From: Symsagittifera roscoffensis | Taxonomy: Eukaryota > Xenacoelomorpha > Acoela > Convolutidae | NCBI RefSeq assembly: GCF_963678635.1 | Contig: NC_087068.1 | Span: 20,690,914-20,754,913, forward strand | Length of the DNA stretch: 64,000 nucleotides | Direction: 5' to 3' | In this document: piece by piece, positions 1 through 12,838 of the stretch | How the letters are laid out: each line of letters starts with the position of its first letter | Position numbering within the stretch: the first letter of the stretch is position 1 | The notes under the pieces: generated by a model | Databases searched by the model: none | What the model saw: only the letters and a program-made list of their open reading frames with translations | What the model was told of the DNA's origin: nothing | Made by a program: the position numbers and the translations under genes

Positions 1-2
1 AA

Positions 3-140
3 GATTTTGAGTGTTTGCTCAATGATATCTTTGGAAAATTACCAGTTGAAATTGAAAATATCGAATTATTTGAGGAGACAGCATACAATCATCTAGTCAA
101 TCCAAAAACCAGTTTGAAGAAGCTACATTTCATAATTTGA
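3..140 (+). CDS. 3' end of an unrecognised reading frame, truncated by window edge
   Basis: The first 45 codons of the window (frame beginning at base 3) read as protein-like sequence without a stop until TGA at 138-140. The residues are mixed and acidic (for example the run ECLLNDIFGKLPVEIEN), unlike the Lys/Phe/Asn-rich noise of the surrounding AT-rich DNA. I do not recognise the family. It could be the last exon of a host gene or the tail of a transposon protein whose start lies left of the window. No polyadenylation site can be assigned with confidence, and no coding continuation is seen downstream. Confidence 0.3.
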   Translation, partial: DFECLLNDIFGKLPVEIENIELFEETAYNHLVNPKTSLKKLHFII

Positions 141-1771
141 GGAGGAAAGGTTTTCTTCTAGTGCGACAGTTAGTTCACTTCTGTTGCAAGTAAAATGCAA
201 CCTGACTAGTGAGGAAATGGCACGCCGAAATTTTTTTAATTAAAAGAGAAACTACAAACTGTCTGTTTTCTTTGTGTTCGATTATCAAACAAAAAAGAAT
301 AATTTCCCTAACAAGGCACAGAACCCCACTCGAACTACTCAGAATACTGCAACGACGAAAATATGCCTAAAAATCTCGAACCCCAACTACTACAGAATAA
401 TTTTTCAACTGATAATGGAGAAGTACCACAACTAAAAGGAAAAGAAGACAAAACAGAATAAAACAATGATGAACACAACGAGAGTATTAAAGGAAATTTA
501 AAATTAGAAAAGTTATAAAAAAACTATTAGAGCAAAAAAAAAAACACTCGAAGCTGACCAAAGTTCGAGACAACGAAAGGTTAGCAACTGGACTTAAGCT
601 TCAAAATTTCTATTTGACATACAATAATTACCAAAAACTTCAATTCCCTAATTTCTTAGTAGTTTTTCGAACCAAAAACTAATCTTTTGAACCTAATTGT
701 CGAACCAAATCCTTTTTTTATTTGATCGCAACAATTAGTGCTTAGCCTTGGAAACGAGCAGCCTTGTTTCACTTTCACTTTGAAACAAAATCTCGTTTAG
801 TTTTGATCAGTATATTAGAGCTCCTCTCAGCATAGGTTTAAGTTTTGCATACGGTATAGTTCCAAAGAGACCATACATACAGCATGCAACAATTCAATTG
901 GAACCAAATTAAAGACGGATTAAAATTTTCCTTAGTCGGTAATAGCACGATACATATTGCGCGTTGCTTGACACATATTGGCCAAATTTGCAATCTTTAA
1001 ACCCGCTTAATTTTAGAAACATTTATCACCTGGAAGATGTCTCCCTAAATTTTAGCCCAAGACAGTCATACTTTTTGGATGATAAATTGAAAACCGTCTA
1101 AAAAAAACCCGCATCAACAATTAATCTCAGTCAATTTGTTCAAAAATTTGAACAAAAAGTTACATCTGTTTTACGGTGAAAGACGAAGTACTCAACTGCC
1201 TTTTAATTGTTTTGATCTGAAGAAGAAGGTTTTAGAAAAAACTGAATAAGTTGGTCCATTGTGCTCCATGAAAAATTATCGCCATGCTTAAGAAAAGAGG
1301 TTTGTTTTGGCTCGTTATAAAATCTATAATAAATTCATTTTCAGAAAGAAAACATTTAACTGACATTTAACATAAAAAATGATTACATGACAAGACCAGC
1401 CGGGTGCTGTGCAAGTATCTCAATTTGCTCTGACTACATTCATAAACAAACAATTTCAAATTTTTTTTGAAAAATTAGCAAGAAGGTAAATAAGCATAAC
1501 TTGCAACAGTCGTAAAATTTCAAGCTTTTAAGTAGGTAAAGTAAGACTGCTCACTAGCTTTATTCGCTGGAAATGAAAAAAAATTCAAACCAACTTTTCT
1601 TGACACGGGTAAAAAATTTTAAAAGTTTTTCATTGTGGCCCGAATTACAATTGTAAGAGCTTTAATTTGATATATCACTCAAACCAGTCCGATGATTATT
1701 TGTGGTACCTGATTTTGCGTAAAAAAAAAACAAAAAAGCTAAAACACACCCGAAAACAAAGTTTCTCCTTT
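141..1771. other. AT-rich non-coding stretch with a faint foldback-element fragment
   Basis: I see no gene here. Around 955-1,060 the words attggccaaat, gcaatctttaaac and a cluster of gcgcg resemble the outer part of the inverted arms of the foldback element at 10.05-12.84 kb, so this is probably a diverged fragment of the same family. The rest is homopolymer-rich AT DNA. Confidence 0.4.
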
Positions 1772-2055
1772 TCTAAGCGATCATTGCTGGTTGATTGCTT
1801 AGTAATCTAGCCTAAGTTAAAATTCTCAACTTAGTTCGGCACAATTCTTGACAACAGTTTTAGTTTTAGTTAGAAAAGAGTATGAGTTTTTTGATGGATG
1901 GTTAAATATAAATGATTTAAATAATTATTGAACAACTGTTTTTGTTACCAATAGGGATGGCGTCAATGCCTAGTATTTACATTTAAACTAACACTTCGTT
2001 TGCCTGTAGTCCGCGCTCAGATTGCTGATTGGTTTGTCCATCTAATGCTTCTCAG
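1772..2055. repeat. Direct repeat, left copy (candidate LTR)
   Basis: This ~280-bp block matches 9,664-9,953 in the same direction. Landmarks in both copies are tgctggttgattgcttag near the left end, ttgacaacagttttagttt, attattgaacaactgt, acacttcgtttgcctgtagt and aatgcttc near the right end. The best-conserved core starts with TG and ends with CA, as LTRs do. The 7.6 kb between the copies contains a minus-strand gag-pro relic, which fits an LTR pair. I could not find a target-site duplication outside the pair, so dispersed non-coding repeats remain possible. Confidence 0.6.
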
Positions 2056-5000
2056 ATCGTATCTTATTAAAATTATATAATAAAAAGAAACAAAGGAAAG
2101 AAATAAAAATGTTCCGGAAGATGTTAACTCGACTGAGCGAGTTGCAATGAGAGTGGAATAAAAAAAATTGAAGCTTTTAGACAGGTCCAATTTTAATGCA
2201 AGAATGCTTCAAAGTACCTATGTCTAATTCTAGTCTTCATAGACTTTGTTTCATCGGATATGTCTCATCTTCAAGGTGTTTGGAAAGTTTTCAGTAGTCT
2301 CATCTTTGAAGTTTTTAATATTAAAAAGCCGTGATTCATTCCGCCTCTACTTTGCGGGTGTTTTAATTTTTTTGTCTGTTTGTTAGGCTCCAAAGACCGG
2401 GTTCAAAGCAGAAAATTTTAACCGGTTAGCCTTTATGGCGACATACATTTTCTTTGATATCCGTCAAAATAGTCTGTGCAAAAGTATTGAATATTTTAAA
2501 AGGTATTCAGCCTTGAAAGAAAGAAAAAAATTGGACTATTAGTTAGAGGGCTGACAAATTAAAATGGGAAAGGATTCCACTCTGTTCTTATGTCAACAAT
2601 TAGAACAATAGACTTTTATCTCCGCTTAGTATTTGGAATAGTACAACTCACCCCCTTTTTTAGATAGACAGTTGTTCGATACTTACATTTACATTGGTAT
2701 CAAATTATATTTATATTTCGTGAAACAGGGTTAGGTTAAATATTTGACAAAGACATTATACTTTGAGATGAAATCAAATTGTTACAAAATAAAGTGAAAT
2801 AGTTTGAATCATTCTTTTACTTTAAATTGTTTTTAGAGCTTTTCCTTCATAGGTCTTGTTATTGATGTCATAGACAAGTTCATCCAATTGCTACTCACTG
2901 TCTTGATTTTGGTAGTACTCATCATTATTGAAGCGAGGTTGCAATTGTGTTGCGAATTGGTAGATTGGGTTTTGCTTGTCAAAACTGCAGTGAAACTATG
3001 CTAGCTTCTTCCTGCTCTGATTAATATTTTTTGCATTTCAACTGAGAGTTCACAGTTCATAACCGGTTCAATTTCAGTTTTCAAACATCCTCTCACAGTT
3101 CTTTTTTCTATTTATTATGGAAAGTGATTATGTGAAATTTCTGAGTCATACTCAAGCTAAGTAAGATTGATTTTTGTGTCCTATTCAAATCAAAACTTAG
3201 TATTCTCTGTGTTGCACACAAACCCACCACGACGAAAAGTGGAGAAATAAAATTAATCTCTCAGTTTCATCCTGATTGTAATATAATTAACGAATCATAC
3301 AGCCATACATTTTAATTGGGATTTACTAGATGCAAATATGAACAAACAGAAAATTGTAAAAAGTTGTAAGACAAGAATAAACAAAAATTATTTTCAATTT
3401 GACAACATTTTTGTCATAACCAGCGTTTTCTCTTTCGTTTTTTGAATAAAAATAGAAAAGATCTGAAATAGAATTAAATAAAAATTAAATATTGACGAAA
3501 AGAAAAAATAAAGACAAATTAAAAAACGGTATAATAATCAATAAGATAAGTGTGATAGTTTATCTTCGGTAATAAGCACCTGTGTCAAACCATGCTCACA
3601 TCTTTATTCAAGAAAAGTTCGTCCTGAAATTTTTCATACAACAATTCAACGTAATCAACCATAATAATGTTGCGGTCCAATCTTCAAAGTAGTATTTCTA
3701 AAAATCTGTTGTATTCAAGGGTATAAACGCCTGCGTGTTGTGGATTCTAAACTACCGAATTAGTAATTTAGCCAAAATTTCGATGAGCGAATCATAAGAG
3801 TATCAAAGGCTGCATACAGCCCCCTACAACCATTTGCATTGGTTAAAAGAATATGGTACCATGGGTTTCAAAAAGCCACGTATAGCCATTAAAAAATGCG
3901 GCATAAATCTGCGGTGGGTCGGGTCGAAAAACTTTGTTCGCTCATTTTAAGATCAAAAACACTGGTAAAATCGTACTCAATTTGTTGAAAAAGAAAGAGA
4001 TAATTTTCCCTTTTTGATGAATTTCGTCTAATTTGCAAAGCAAATGATTAATTTAATCGGTCCCTACTTGGGCCCTAAGAGAATGCCGAAGGTGCTAATT
4101 GACTTCGCAGAATAAGTTTGTTACAAATTAATATTGGCTAGTTCTTCAATCAAAGGTTTCAATCTATTATTTTTCGTTATTCTATGCAAGGTAATTTTTA
4201 AATCCCTCAGTGTAATAGCGAATTTTCAGTGATGAAACCGCCTGAAATTGAAATTTTTTTGACTCGTAAAATTGTATTATTTCAAGCTCCTGGCCCTATG
4301 CAAAATTTTTGCAAATACAATGAATTCGAATACATTTTTTTGTCTCAGCCATTGGGTTCTGATTCCTTTATCTTTATTAGATTTTGAGGATGGTCAAAAC
4401 TTTGGCACATGCTTTTGAATTTCATACAAATTTTTTCATGCAGAATTTCATACAGAATCGACGCATTTTTTGGCATATGCTTTTGAATTTCGAACAAAAC
4501 CGTTATTGATTGTAGTATAGTTAGTATTGTATACAAATTTTAAAAAACAAGAATGATTTTTTGTTGAAAATTTTTTCTTCAGTAAGCTTCATGGTTTTTG
4601 CAATTGCTTTTGAATAGAAAACACCAAATTAAGCAACTAAAAAATGCTTGATTAGTGGAATACAAAAAAAAGGAACACTCGTATTAAGATTTTCAGTAAA
4701 AATTATTTAAATTTTCTGCTCAGTATACAAAAAATTAGGAAAACTGCGCAAACTTTTCAGGGTAATAAAAGCTTTAATAAAAAATTTCAATAATAGTTGT
4801 TTTCAAATCAAAAAAAAATTCTATTTTGCTTCTATAATTTCAAACGTTTGGCCTATTGGACATTTGCTTATAATTACTTTTGATTCTCTGGAGTTTTTGA
4901 GTACGCTAGGCAATGATTTTTTTTTCATACTTACAAGTTGTACTATACGCTTTAATGCCTCTTTGTTCCAGAGACTTATCAATTCTAAACGATGTTTCTA

Positions 5001-5159
5001 CTTTGAAAACTATGCCTGCAGAAGAAAATGAAATAACGCTGGTTGATTTTGGTGCAATATTTATGTTTTTTTAAATCAAGAATTACATTTTGATAAAAGC
5101 TTAGATATCGATAACTTTTGCTTCTTATTATAGGAACTATTACATTTGCGGTTTTTTTT
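2056..5159. other. AT-rich interval, possible remains of an element interior
   Basis: No intact reading frame is supported. On the minus strand near 2,990-2,830 a short stretch reads like protein (IYQFATQLQPRFNNDEYY), so decayed coding sequence may persist here. If the flanking direct repeats are LTRs, pol would be expected in this interval, but I find no RT or integrase motif. A short local duplication of a phrase like catatgcttttgaatttc occurs at about 4,405-4,490. Confidence 0.35.
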
Positions 5160-7476
5160 TCATTCCTACTTAGAAATTGAAATTATTTGTGATTCAGTGT
5201 ATTGAGAATTGAAATCCATTCCTTAAATTCTTAGATCGCATCCGTCCTCGGCTGAAACAAATGATTTAATTTTTACCGGATTATCAGTGTTAGTACCAAA
5301 AGTAGAGTCAAAAGTAGTATAAACTATAAGTTTAAACTTTTCTGCATTAACAGCAACTGTGTTTGATCTAAATTTATACAGCTGTAGGGGCTGTTTTTCA
5401 CAATATTGTTCCAAACTGTGAAACTTAATAAGCGATCATTGTGGCTCCATTGTCTAGTAAAAATGGGGTTTCCAAACCGTTATTTTTATTTTTGTCTCCG
5501 ACGGAGACTGATCTAGTTTAATTCAACAAGTTCACACTCAATTCCGGTATATTCTCCTAAAATGTCATCATCACTATAGTTGTGGATCTGGTTTGCTGAA
5601 CAATAATCGTCATTTTCGTTGAAGGGTTTTTGACTATTCGACCTGTCACACGATTGAGAATTTTCATTGCAGTTTGACAAAAGCCTGAGTTCTTGTTGGG
5701 GATTTATGTCATAGTAATTGTTGTCTACTCTTGATCTATTCTTGCTACAGCTGTGATAAATTCTGTTTGAATTCTCTTTTACTTTAAGCGAGCCAAAATT
5801 TTGCTCCGGTTGATTGTTACATTTGAAGCAATGGCTTATCGTATGATCCTTGATTAGTCCTGTTAACTATTTAAGTTGATACTTTATTCCCTTTATTTAC
5901 AATTGATTATCTATAGTAATGGATGCGGTTCCCATAAACTCACTACTTATTGTAAAACGTAAGTTTTTTTGTAGAAATATGATCTTTTAATTTTTGCCCA
6001 GCCGTGGGTGGATTCTCAATTAGGAATTGATGCGCATTTTGTTTTAAGCCTGGCGGGCTTAAGCCGCGTTCAAAAAATTTCGTTTTCTTTGCTGTTCTTT
6101 GATCATTATTAAAGGTTGGATTAGGCCATTTACTATCTACTGCAGTGCTTAATCTATGTAGCGTATGTAGCTTTCAGTAAACTCATCAGGTTATCTTTTT
6201 ATTTTTTCTGCTTCTTTTCGTCTTCTATACTTATCCTTATCTTCAGTGAATCTATATGTGAACTGATCTCTTATATCGCTCGAAGGTGATCCTATTGCTA
6301 ATCCCTGATACCATTGAGCAGCTGGACCTCTTAATATTGAACCAAATAAGGCTCTTTATCTGTCATCATATGCGTCCTGGTCGTCACCTGTGTCTGTTGG
6401 TCTAGTGCCAAGGTAAAAAGCCATTTTTATCTCTACTATATCAAGAAAATCTCTTGCATCTTCATTTGCCGGTAAAATTTTCGAGAGCTAAATCTGGATA
6501 TGCTACTACGTTTGCGGTTTGTTGTTAAAGTTCACTTAAGCTTTTGTTAATAATATATAAAAAATTTGGAATTGTTGTGTACTGATCAATGATAAGGATC
6601 GATTTAACTTTAATTTTTTAAGAGGCTTGTTGGGTTCAATTAAAATAAATTTTTATTTGATATATCAATAGTGCTATGGGGTTGATTGAGATTTTTCAGA
6701 ATTTAAATTATTACTGGGGTTATTGCTCCGGGAAATAATATTTAATTCGTGATTAATTTTGTGTGGACATTTGGACAAAATTGTGACTTGATCCTTTCGG
6801 ATGCTGATGATATACCAAAATATTTTTGTGGATCTGTTTTTTTTAGTTTCAAATTAAATGCTGTTGTATTTTTTGATATAATTGGTCATAGCAATCTACG
6901 TCATATTTATAAATTTTTATCTAGATGATGAAAAACAATTTATAGAATAACTAAAATTTGCTAATTAGCTTGTTACTATTATTTTTGGGAGTTTTAGATT
7001 TCGTTGAGGAAGAGTTCAAGTTGTTAAAATTCTGTTAGTTTTGTGTTTGTGTTTATAATGAGTTAAAACACGATTGGAAGTGAAGCAATTAACCGTTCTT
7101 GCGGTATATAAATTATATTATTTGGTATTTTTATTTGCTGAACAATTGTGTCTATTTCTGGAGTATATCTATTTCTAAGTTCGTGTTTATTGTCGTTAGG
7201 GTGTTTTATTAGTATACTAATGTGGTCTTTTTCAGTATTAGTGAAATACCATATGATGTTAGAGACTTTGCTTCCTAATTTGAATTTCAACTTTAATGTG
7301 TTGACGTCAATTTTAAAATTTGTTGACATTAATTTTTGACGGTGATTATTTTCGTTTTTCTTAAGATAAGGTAGTTTATTTGATAAGTGTGAATTAAAGT
7401 ATGGAAAGCTTCCTAGGATTTGTTGAATATTGACAAGAGTTAATAATAATGGTATACGAAAACAAAATTTAAACAA
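5160..7476 (-). pseudogene. gag-pro (relic): Decayed gag-protease relic of an LTR retrotransposon
   Basis: Read on the minus strand, from high to low coordinates, there is a 137-codon open frame (7,476-7,063), then a stop- and frameshift-ridden stretch. The best part lies at about 6,490-6,200: it resembles a Ty3/Gypsy-type capsid, with residues LRGPAAQWYQGL followed by a basic helix-like run (FTYRFTEDKDKYRRRKEAE). Around 5,850 a Cys/His-containing segment (HTISHCFKC) may be the remains of a zinc knuckle. At about 5,475-5,223 the phrase LLDNGAT, where a retropepsin would have an Asp-Thr/Ser-Gly motif, is followed by an open segment compatible with the rest of a protease. Order and direction agree with gag-pro. 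It is not related closely to the big Gypsy copies at 31-64 kb. Confidence 0.55.
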
Positions 7477-9663
7477 ATTTGGAAAAAATTTTCTTCAATT
7501 TTTTCATTTTTTCAAAAATTTTATTTGCTGAAACCCTAGCTGAAACCTGAAACTTCGTTTGTGTGAGATTTTATTGATGCCTTTGTTATAGTTAACAAAA
7601 CAATCATATGCCTTCTGAGGTTATCGCTGGCTCAAAACATAAGATAAAATTTTAGATATTTTCTGGACTGAAACTATAATCTGAAACCTGAATTATTGTA
7701 GCTGAACTTTGAGTTTTTTCATCTCAAAGTTGTCTAAAAGTTTTATTATATTTGTTTATACTTTATCATGCAAAAAATTGCGAGAAAACTAAATGTTTTG
7801 ATATCTTTTTTTTTGTAATCTTTTAAATCTTTTTTTTTGAAATCTCAAACCTATAACACTTAAATTCTCTCAGGCTCTATGAAAGTTGCTTTTGATAGCT
7901 GGGCTAGTGTGAATTAAAAATACAAAAAGGTTTATAACTTCAAAATCAGGAATTTGTTTTCATGAACCTAAGTTTTTGGCAATGAAACTATGATTTCTAG
8001 AACTGAAACTATAGTTTGATCACTTGGTTTTAGTTTTGAAACTGAAAATCTCTCTTATATTTCTATTCCAGCAAAAAAATTGCCCGAAAGATGAAAATTT
8101 TAGCCTAAAATAACAATTTTATTTAACTGAAACATGAATTTGAGGGCTCCAGAAGTTTTTTGAGTTTAAAAAACAGTTCTTAAATCAAGGATTCCTATTT
8201 TCTACCTACATTTCACAAAATTTTGACTTGGGATTCAAAATTTTTAGGTCTTAAGCCAAAAACACCCAATCTGAAACGTACGTTTTAGCCTTAGGAACCC
8301 AGTTTTAAAACTGGTTTGGTGGGTCTCAACACCGTTAGTTTTCTCTAAAAAGTCAAATTTGGCGTTCGAATCTCAATTTGGAGACCAAAAACTCAAATTT
8401 TCGGTTCTGAAACCTGAAACTAACAAAACTTTACCATTTAGGACCAGATTTTTGACCTATGATATCCAAATTTGTGTTTCACTAGTTCAATTTTTGCTGT
8501 TTCACCCATATCCTTTTACAGAAACTCAAAATTTTGACCGGAAATTAAAATTAATTTAACTGAAATGTTTGATCCTATAACTGAAACCTAGAATGAAACC
8601 TAAAATTTTGGCTGGTAAAAATAGTTTTTCTAGTGCTTAGGGTATCATATGAAACCTCTTTTATCATTATCAAGTGGATGTGTTAGTGTTTTAGCTTTAG
8701 TTTTTGTTGTGAAACCTAATATTTTCATGCTGAGACAAAAAACTTGGTGTTTGGCGGTATTTGGTTAACGTTTAAGATTGGCTTAAGTTCGTATTTTTTT
8801 TATTGGTTATTAGTTGTATATTCGAACCGTGTCATAAAAAATCAATGATTTAGTTTAAAAAACACCAAAATCCGTTCCTTCCTTCTTGTCTTTTGTTATT
8901 TCTTCCCTTAGTTTCAGTAATTGGTAGCTTTACTGATGAATGATTTAGGTTTAAGTTACGTTAAGGTGGGTAAAAATAAAATGAGTTTAAGGAAAATTGG
9001 GAACAAGCCTCGATAAATGATGAAGGACCAGAATAAATAGCAACAAGCGTGAATGGTTGAATATACTTGTGATGAAGAATTCAATTTATCATACAATTTA
9101 GGGTAATCTTAGATTGCACATCTGACCACTCAACTCCCTCGAAAAAAAATCAATATATTTAATGAGTTTTTTGAGCATTTTAGTTGAATACAGGATTTAC
9201 TTAAATTTAGTAATGATAACTTTAAACTGAAGTTTCGGCATGTATTCAGTGGGTTACCGGACAAAAAGGGTATATCTTACTAGCGGACTTAGGCAGAAAA
9301 CGGTTCTTTCAGAATTTTTATATATTGTTATAAGGAAAGATAATAGTTAAATTCATGAGCTAATGTCAGTTAGAAAGCCGTATAATAGTCCTCGAGATGG
9401 AGGAATATCGTGGGTGATTGTTAGCGCAGGGGGATACTTATCGCAAGAACCCTACTAGGAATGTCTGTCAAGTAGAAGACAATTAAATTGTGTTTCTATC
9501 GAAAAACTTCCATTGTCTCTGGCATTTTGAGGTTGAAAACTAATCTGACAAATACCCACAGATCCTAATATGAAACTTTTTTGAATTTTGAAAGCTGTTT
9601 CGAGCTTGTTGGAAAAAGGAATTTCTTAAGGAGTAGTTCTCTGCTGTGGTCGCACCAGTTTTA
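7477..9663. repeat. AT-rich interval with recurrent CTGAAAC words
   Basis: No gene is visible. Between about 7,525 and 8,715 the word CTGAAAC or TGAAACCT recurs many times at irregular spacing, for example near 7,529, 7,680, 8,001, 8,407 and 8,580-8,600. It looks like a degenerate short-period repeat, not a coding region; the only open frame within it (8,359-8,559) is a by-product of that repetition. Confidence 0.4.
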
Positions 9664-9953
9664 CTAAGGGATCAATGCTGGTTGATTGCTTAGTAACCTA
9701 GCCTAATTATTAAGTCTCACCTTAGTTCGTCAAATTTCTTGACAACAGTTTTAGTTTAAATGTTTAATTAGAAAAGAGTATGCATTTATAAGATGGATAG
9801 TTATTTATAACTGATTTAAACAATTATTGAACAACTGTCTTTAGTACCAATAGGATGGTGTCAATGCCTAGTTTTTACATTTAAACTAACACTTCGTTTG
9901 CCTGTAGTCCGCGCCCAGATTGCTGATTGATTTGTCCACCCAATGCTTCGCAG
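9664..9953. repeat. Direct repeat, right copy (candidate LTR)
   Basis: Same-direction partner of 1,772-2,055. The two copies differ by many substitutions and small indels, so if they are an LTR pair the insertion is old. If the element is read on the minus strand, as the gag-pro relic requires, this copy would be the 5' LTR and the relic's gag begins about 2.2 kb downstream of it. Confidence 0.6.
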
Positions 9954-10049
9954 AGTATTGGTTCATCAGTTTGCTTAGATCCGTGCTGCTGCTTTTATTT
10001 TAAAAAACAGAATAAAATTTTGATTATTGTGGCAAGTTTAAAATTAGTT

Positions 10050-10670
10050 GTTTTTTGTTCCGAATTTCGATAAGAAAGTAACGGAATAATTGTGCTCGGG
10101 GTGGTTTTTTTCTTCAGACAAATTTCGACTTTTTAACTGCCCATTTTAACGAAATTTTTTTTATATCATTCAAAAATAATTGTTCTCCTGAGCTTAACTT
10201 TGAAAAGATAATTCACCTGTGATCATTTTTCGTAAAGTTATGGGGGTTTAAAGATTGCCATTTTTGTCAATTTTGGACAATTAACGCGCGATATAATTCG
10301 CGCTATTACCGCGTAAGCGGAGATTTAATTCGTCTTAGAGATCGTTCCAAATTGTTGAAAGAAGCTTAATGGCCATAGTTGATTTGTTACTAGTGAAGAA
10401 CTGTTTTGTTCTTTATATGGCGTGTCGGGAGACAATTTTCAAAGAAAAATTTTCAAACTTTAGAAAAAAAAAATTTCATTTTATTTTATTTTATTTAAGT
10501 TTTTTATGTTACTCATGTTATTACTGCTTCATAAACCTTAAAAGGCAGTCGGAACATTCAGGGTTTTGCCCTGATACAAGCAGTTTTGTTTTTTCTATAA
10601 TCATAAACTACATCAGACACATAAAAAGGCAGCTAGAACATTCAGTTCATCTCCTTCATGCGAGCAGTCG
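10050..10670 (+). repeat. Left inverted arm of the foldback element
   Basis: Outer end carries a single copy of the ~26-bp unit containing tttcgataagaaagtaa. The inner end carries two divergent copies of a ~80-bp unit beginning aaaggcagtcggaacattca. An apparent 115-codon frame at 10,369-10,716 lies across this arm and is not supported as a gene. Confidence 0.75.
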
Positions 10671-12183
10671 CTTTACTTCTTTTTTATTGGAGAAACAAAT
10701 CATGAGCGAAGGTTAGAAAACAGTGGGAAATTACCCTGACTGAAAACAATGGAAAGGAAAATATCTCCAAGTTCAATGCATTGCTTTTTGCTTTGTTTTC
10801 AAAATAAATTAGTAGACCATCTTTTCTAATTTTTCGAAAACAAAACCCTGCTAATTAAACTGTATTCTTTGAGGTTTGTCTTGAAAAAAAAACGGTTTTG
10901 TACGAATCTTCAATAGATCAGAGAAAAAATCATGAGGACGATGTAATTATTGCTGTCTAACAGTCATTAGGGAACTTGTAAAATGCAAAATTCATCTTCA
11001 ATATTTAAAACAGGAATTATTTGCTAAAATCAAACTTACTATGAAGAAATAAGAGCTACCTAGGTTCACAGCCTACAAAATTAGCATTACGAGGCCAAAC
11101 TGTGCACTGGATAGGAGCACAATTTTGTGTCTGTATGTTCCTGGATTTCAGAGACAAGCCTTTAAACATGTTAAAACTTTGTCGGAACGATCAAAGGAAA
11201 GTAAAGAACAAAAGAAGAACAAAAGGAGAATAATATTAAAGAAAAAAAAATAACGAGAAAAATTGACTAAAACGCAGAGAGCACATGCTATTTGAGAAAA
11301 GTTTCTGGCATTATCATCTGAAATGGAATTTAAATTTCTTGCATTACAAATCGAATAATTTGACAAAATCGAGGTAGCATTTTTATGAACCAACTCCCCA
11401 CAATGGTATACTCAACATATGACAGAAGTATAGATAACCATTTGTGCGCCGGTACCTAATCACTTAAATCATATTCATCGGAGTATATGACCCGGCACCG
11501 AATCTTGTAAATTAATCATTCAAAAAATCCTCTTCAGAAAATTTTATCGAACTATGTTGCAGTGCACTGTGACTAAAATTCAATTAAACGATGTTAAGCA
11601 GTGCATTAAGCGAAAAAAAAAGAAGAATACACGTACTGGTTAAAAGAGTAAGGGTGGTTGGAGTAGGTTGAAGCACAGCCGCAAATGATTCCGTGTTTAA
11701 CGAAAAACTGCTTTCATTTTGCATTTATATCAATTTATATCAATTTCAGTAGTTTAAAAAGTTTTACTAGCACTGGTTTCATATGGGCTTAATTAAAAAT
11801 GAAAATGAATCGTATTTAAAAAGCAACGGTTTAAAGCTAACGAATCAAAACTCACAGCAAAATAAACATAAAAATTAAGGCACTTTTTTGTTTGACCCTT
11901 TCGGTCTATTTTAAGTAAAACGGGGCAAAATTTAAAGAACCAAATAGCCCGTAGCACTATATTTGTGGTCATATGCTGTTATAAGAGAAATTTCACGGTC
12001 GTACAGTTTTTACCCTAGGAGGAGTTCGGTCCCAGACTATCACACAGACCAGACGACACACACACGCACAAACACACAAGCTATTTCTTTTATTACGTAC
12101 AGATTTTAAAAGGTTATATATTCTGTACAGATGTCAAATAGTTAAACATTACGAAATACTTGTTTACTAGCAAATAAACAAAT

Positions 12184-12838
12184 ACAAGACTGCTCGTATC
12201 AGGGCGAAACCCTGACAGTTCCGACAGACTTTTAAGTTCTATTTCAAACAAAAACAAGACTGCTCGTACCAGGGCGAAGCCCTGAATGTTCCGACTGCCT
12301 TTTGAGGTTTATGGAGCAGTAATACCATAAAAAAATAAATGTAACAAAACAAAATGAATATTTTTTTAATTTGAATTTTTTCTACGAAAATCATCACACC
12401 TTACTCCATATAAAGTACAAAAGGATAAATTTCGCTTCTTGTAACAAAACAATTCTGAGAAATAAGCTTCTTTCAAGCAATTTGGAACGATTTCTAAGAC
12501 GGATTAGCTCTCCGCTTCCGCGTTAATAGCGCGAAATAAATCGCGCGTTAATTAACCAAATTGGCCAAAATGGCAATCTTTAAACCTTCATAACTTTACG
12601 AAAAATCATCACTGGTGAAATATTTTTTCAAATTTGAGCTCATTACAACAACACCTTTAATGTGATTAAAAAATTTTTGTCAAAAATGGCTGGTTAAAGG
12701 GTCAAAATTTGTTTGATGAAAAAAAAACGCACCCCGAGCACAAATATTCCGTTACTTTCGTATCGAATGTCGGAACAATTACTTTCGCATCGAAAGTCGG
12801 AACAATTACTTTCGTATCGAAAGTCGGAACAAAAAAAA
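12184..12838 (-). repeat. Right inverted arm of the foldback element
   Basis: Reverse complement of the left arm. Its inner end (12,184-12,308) has two ~65-bp subunits, each starting agactgctcgta and containing the self-complementary word cagggcgaagccctg (cagggcgaaaccctg in the other), so each subunit can form a small hairpin. Confidence 0.75.
12757..12832. repeat. Three tandem ~26-bp units at the right end of the foldback element
   Basis: The unit ttactttcgtatcgaa.gtcggaacaa occurs three times in tandem; the middle unit has gcatcg in place of gtatcg. The core ctttcg.atcgaaag is nearly palindromic. The left end of the element has only one such unit, so the array has expanded or contracted since the element formed. 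Terminal subrepeats of this type are common binding sites for transposases, but no transposase is present here. Confidence 0.75.

Larger units (their letters stand above)
10050..12838. mobile_element. Foldback-type element with long inverted arms
   Basis: The left arm (about 10,050-10,670) reappears in reverse complement at about 12,184-12,838. Shared landmarks, in left-arm orientation, are ttgttccgaatttcgata, gtaacggaata.ttgtgctcgggg, ttcgtaaagttatg, gtttaaagattgccattttg, taacgcgcgat, cgcgctattaccgcg, cgttccaaattg and aaaggcagtcggaacattcaggg. The 1.5-kb centre has no transposase-like frame; it carries a CA-rich tract at about 12,045-12,080. The structure resembles a non-autonomous foldback element. 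Arms differ in detail, including copy number of the outermost subrepeat, so the insertion is not recent. No clear target-site duplication was found. Confidence 0.75.

Noticed and set aside
1785-9952. Confident call of a complete LTR retrotransposon
   Set aside because: The repeats and the gag-pro relic fit, but no target-site duplication, primer-binding site or pol is visible, so I list the parts separately.
10369-10716. 115-codon frame within the foldback element
   Set aside because: It lies on the inverted arm; the matching arm has no equivalent frame, so no protein is conserved.
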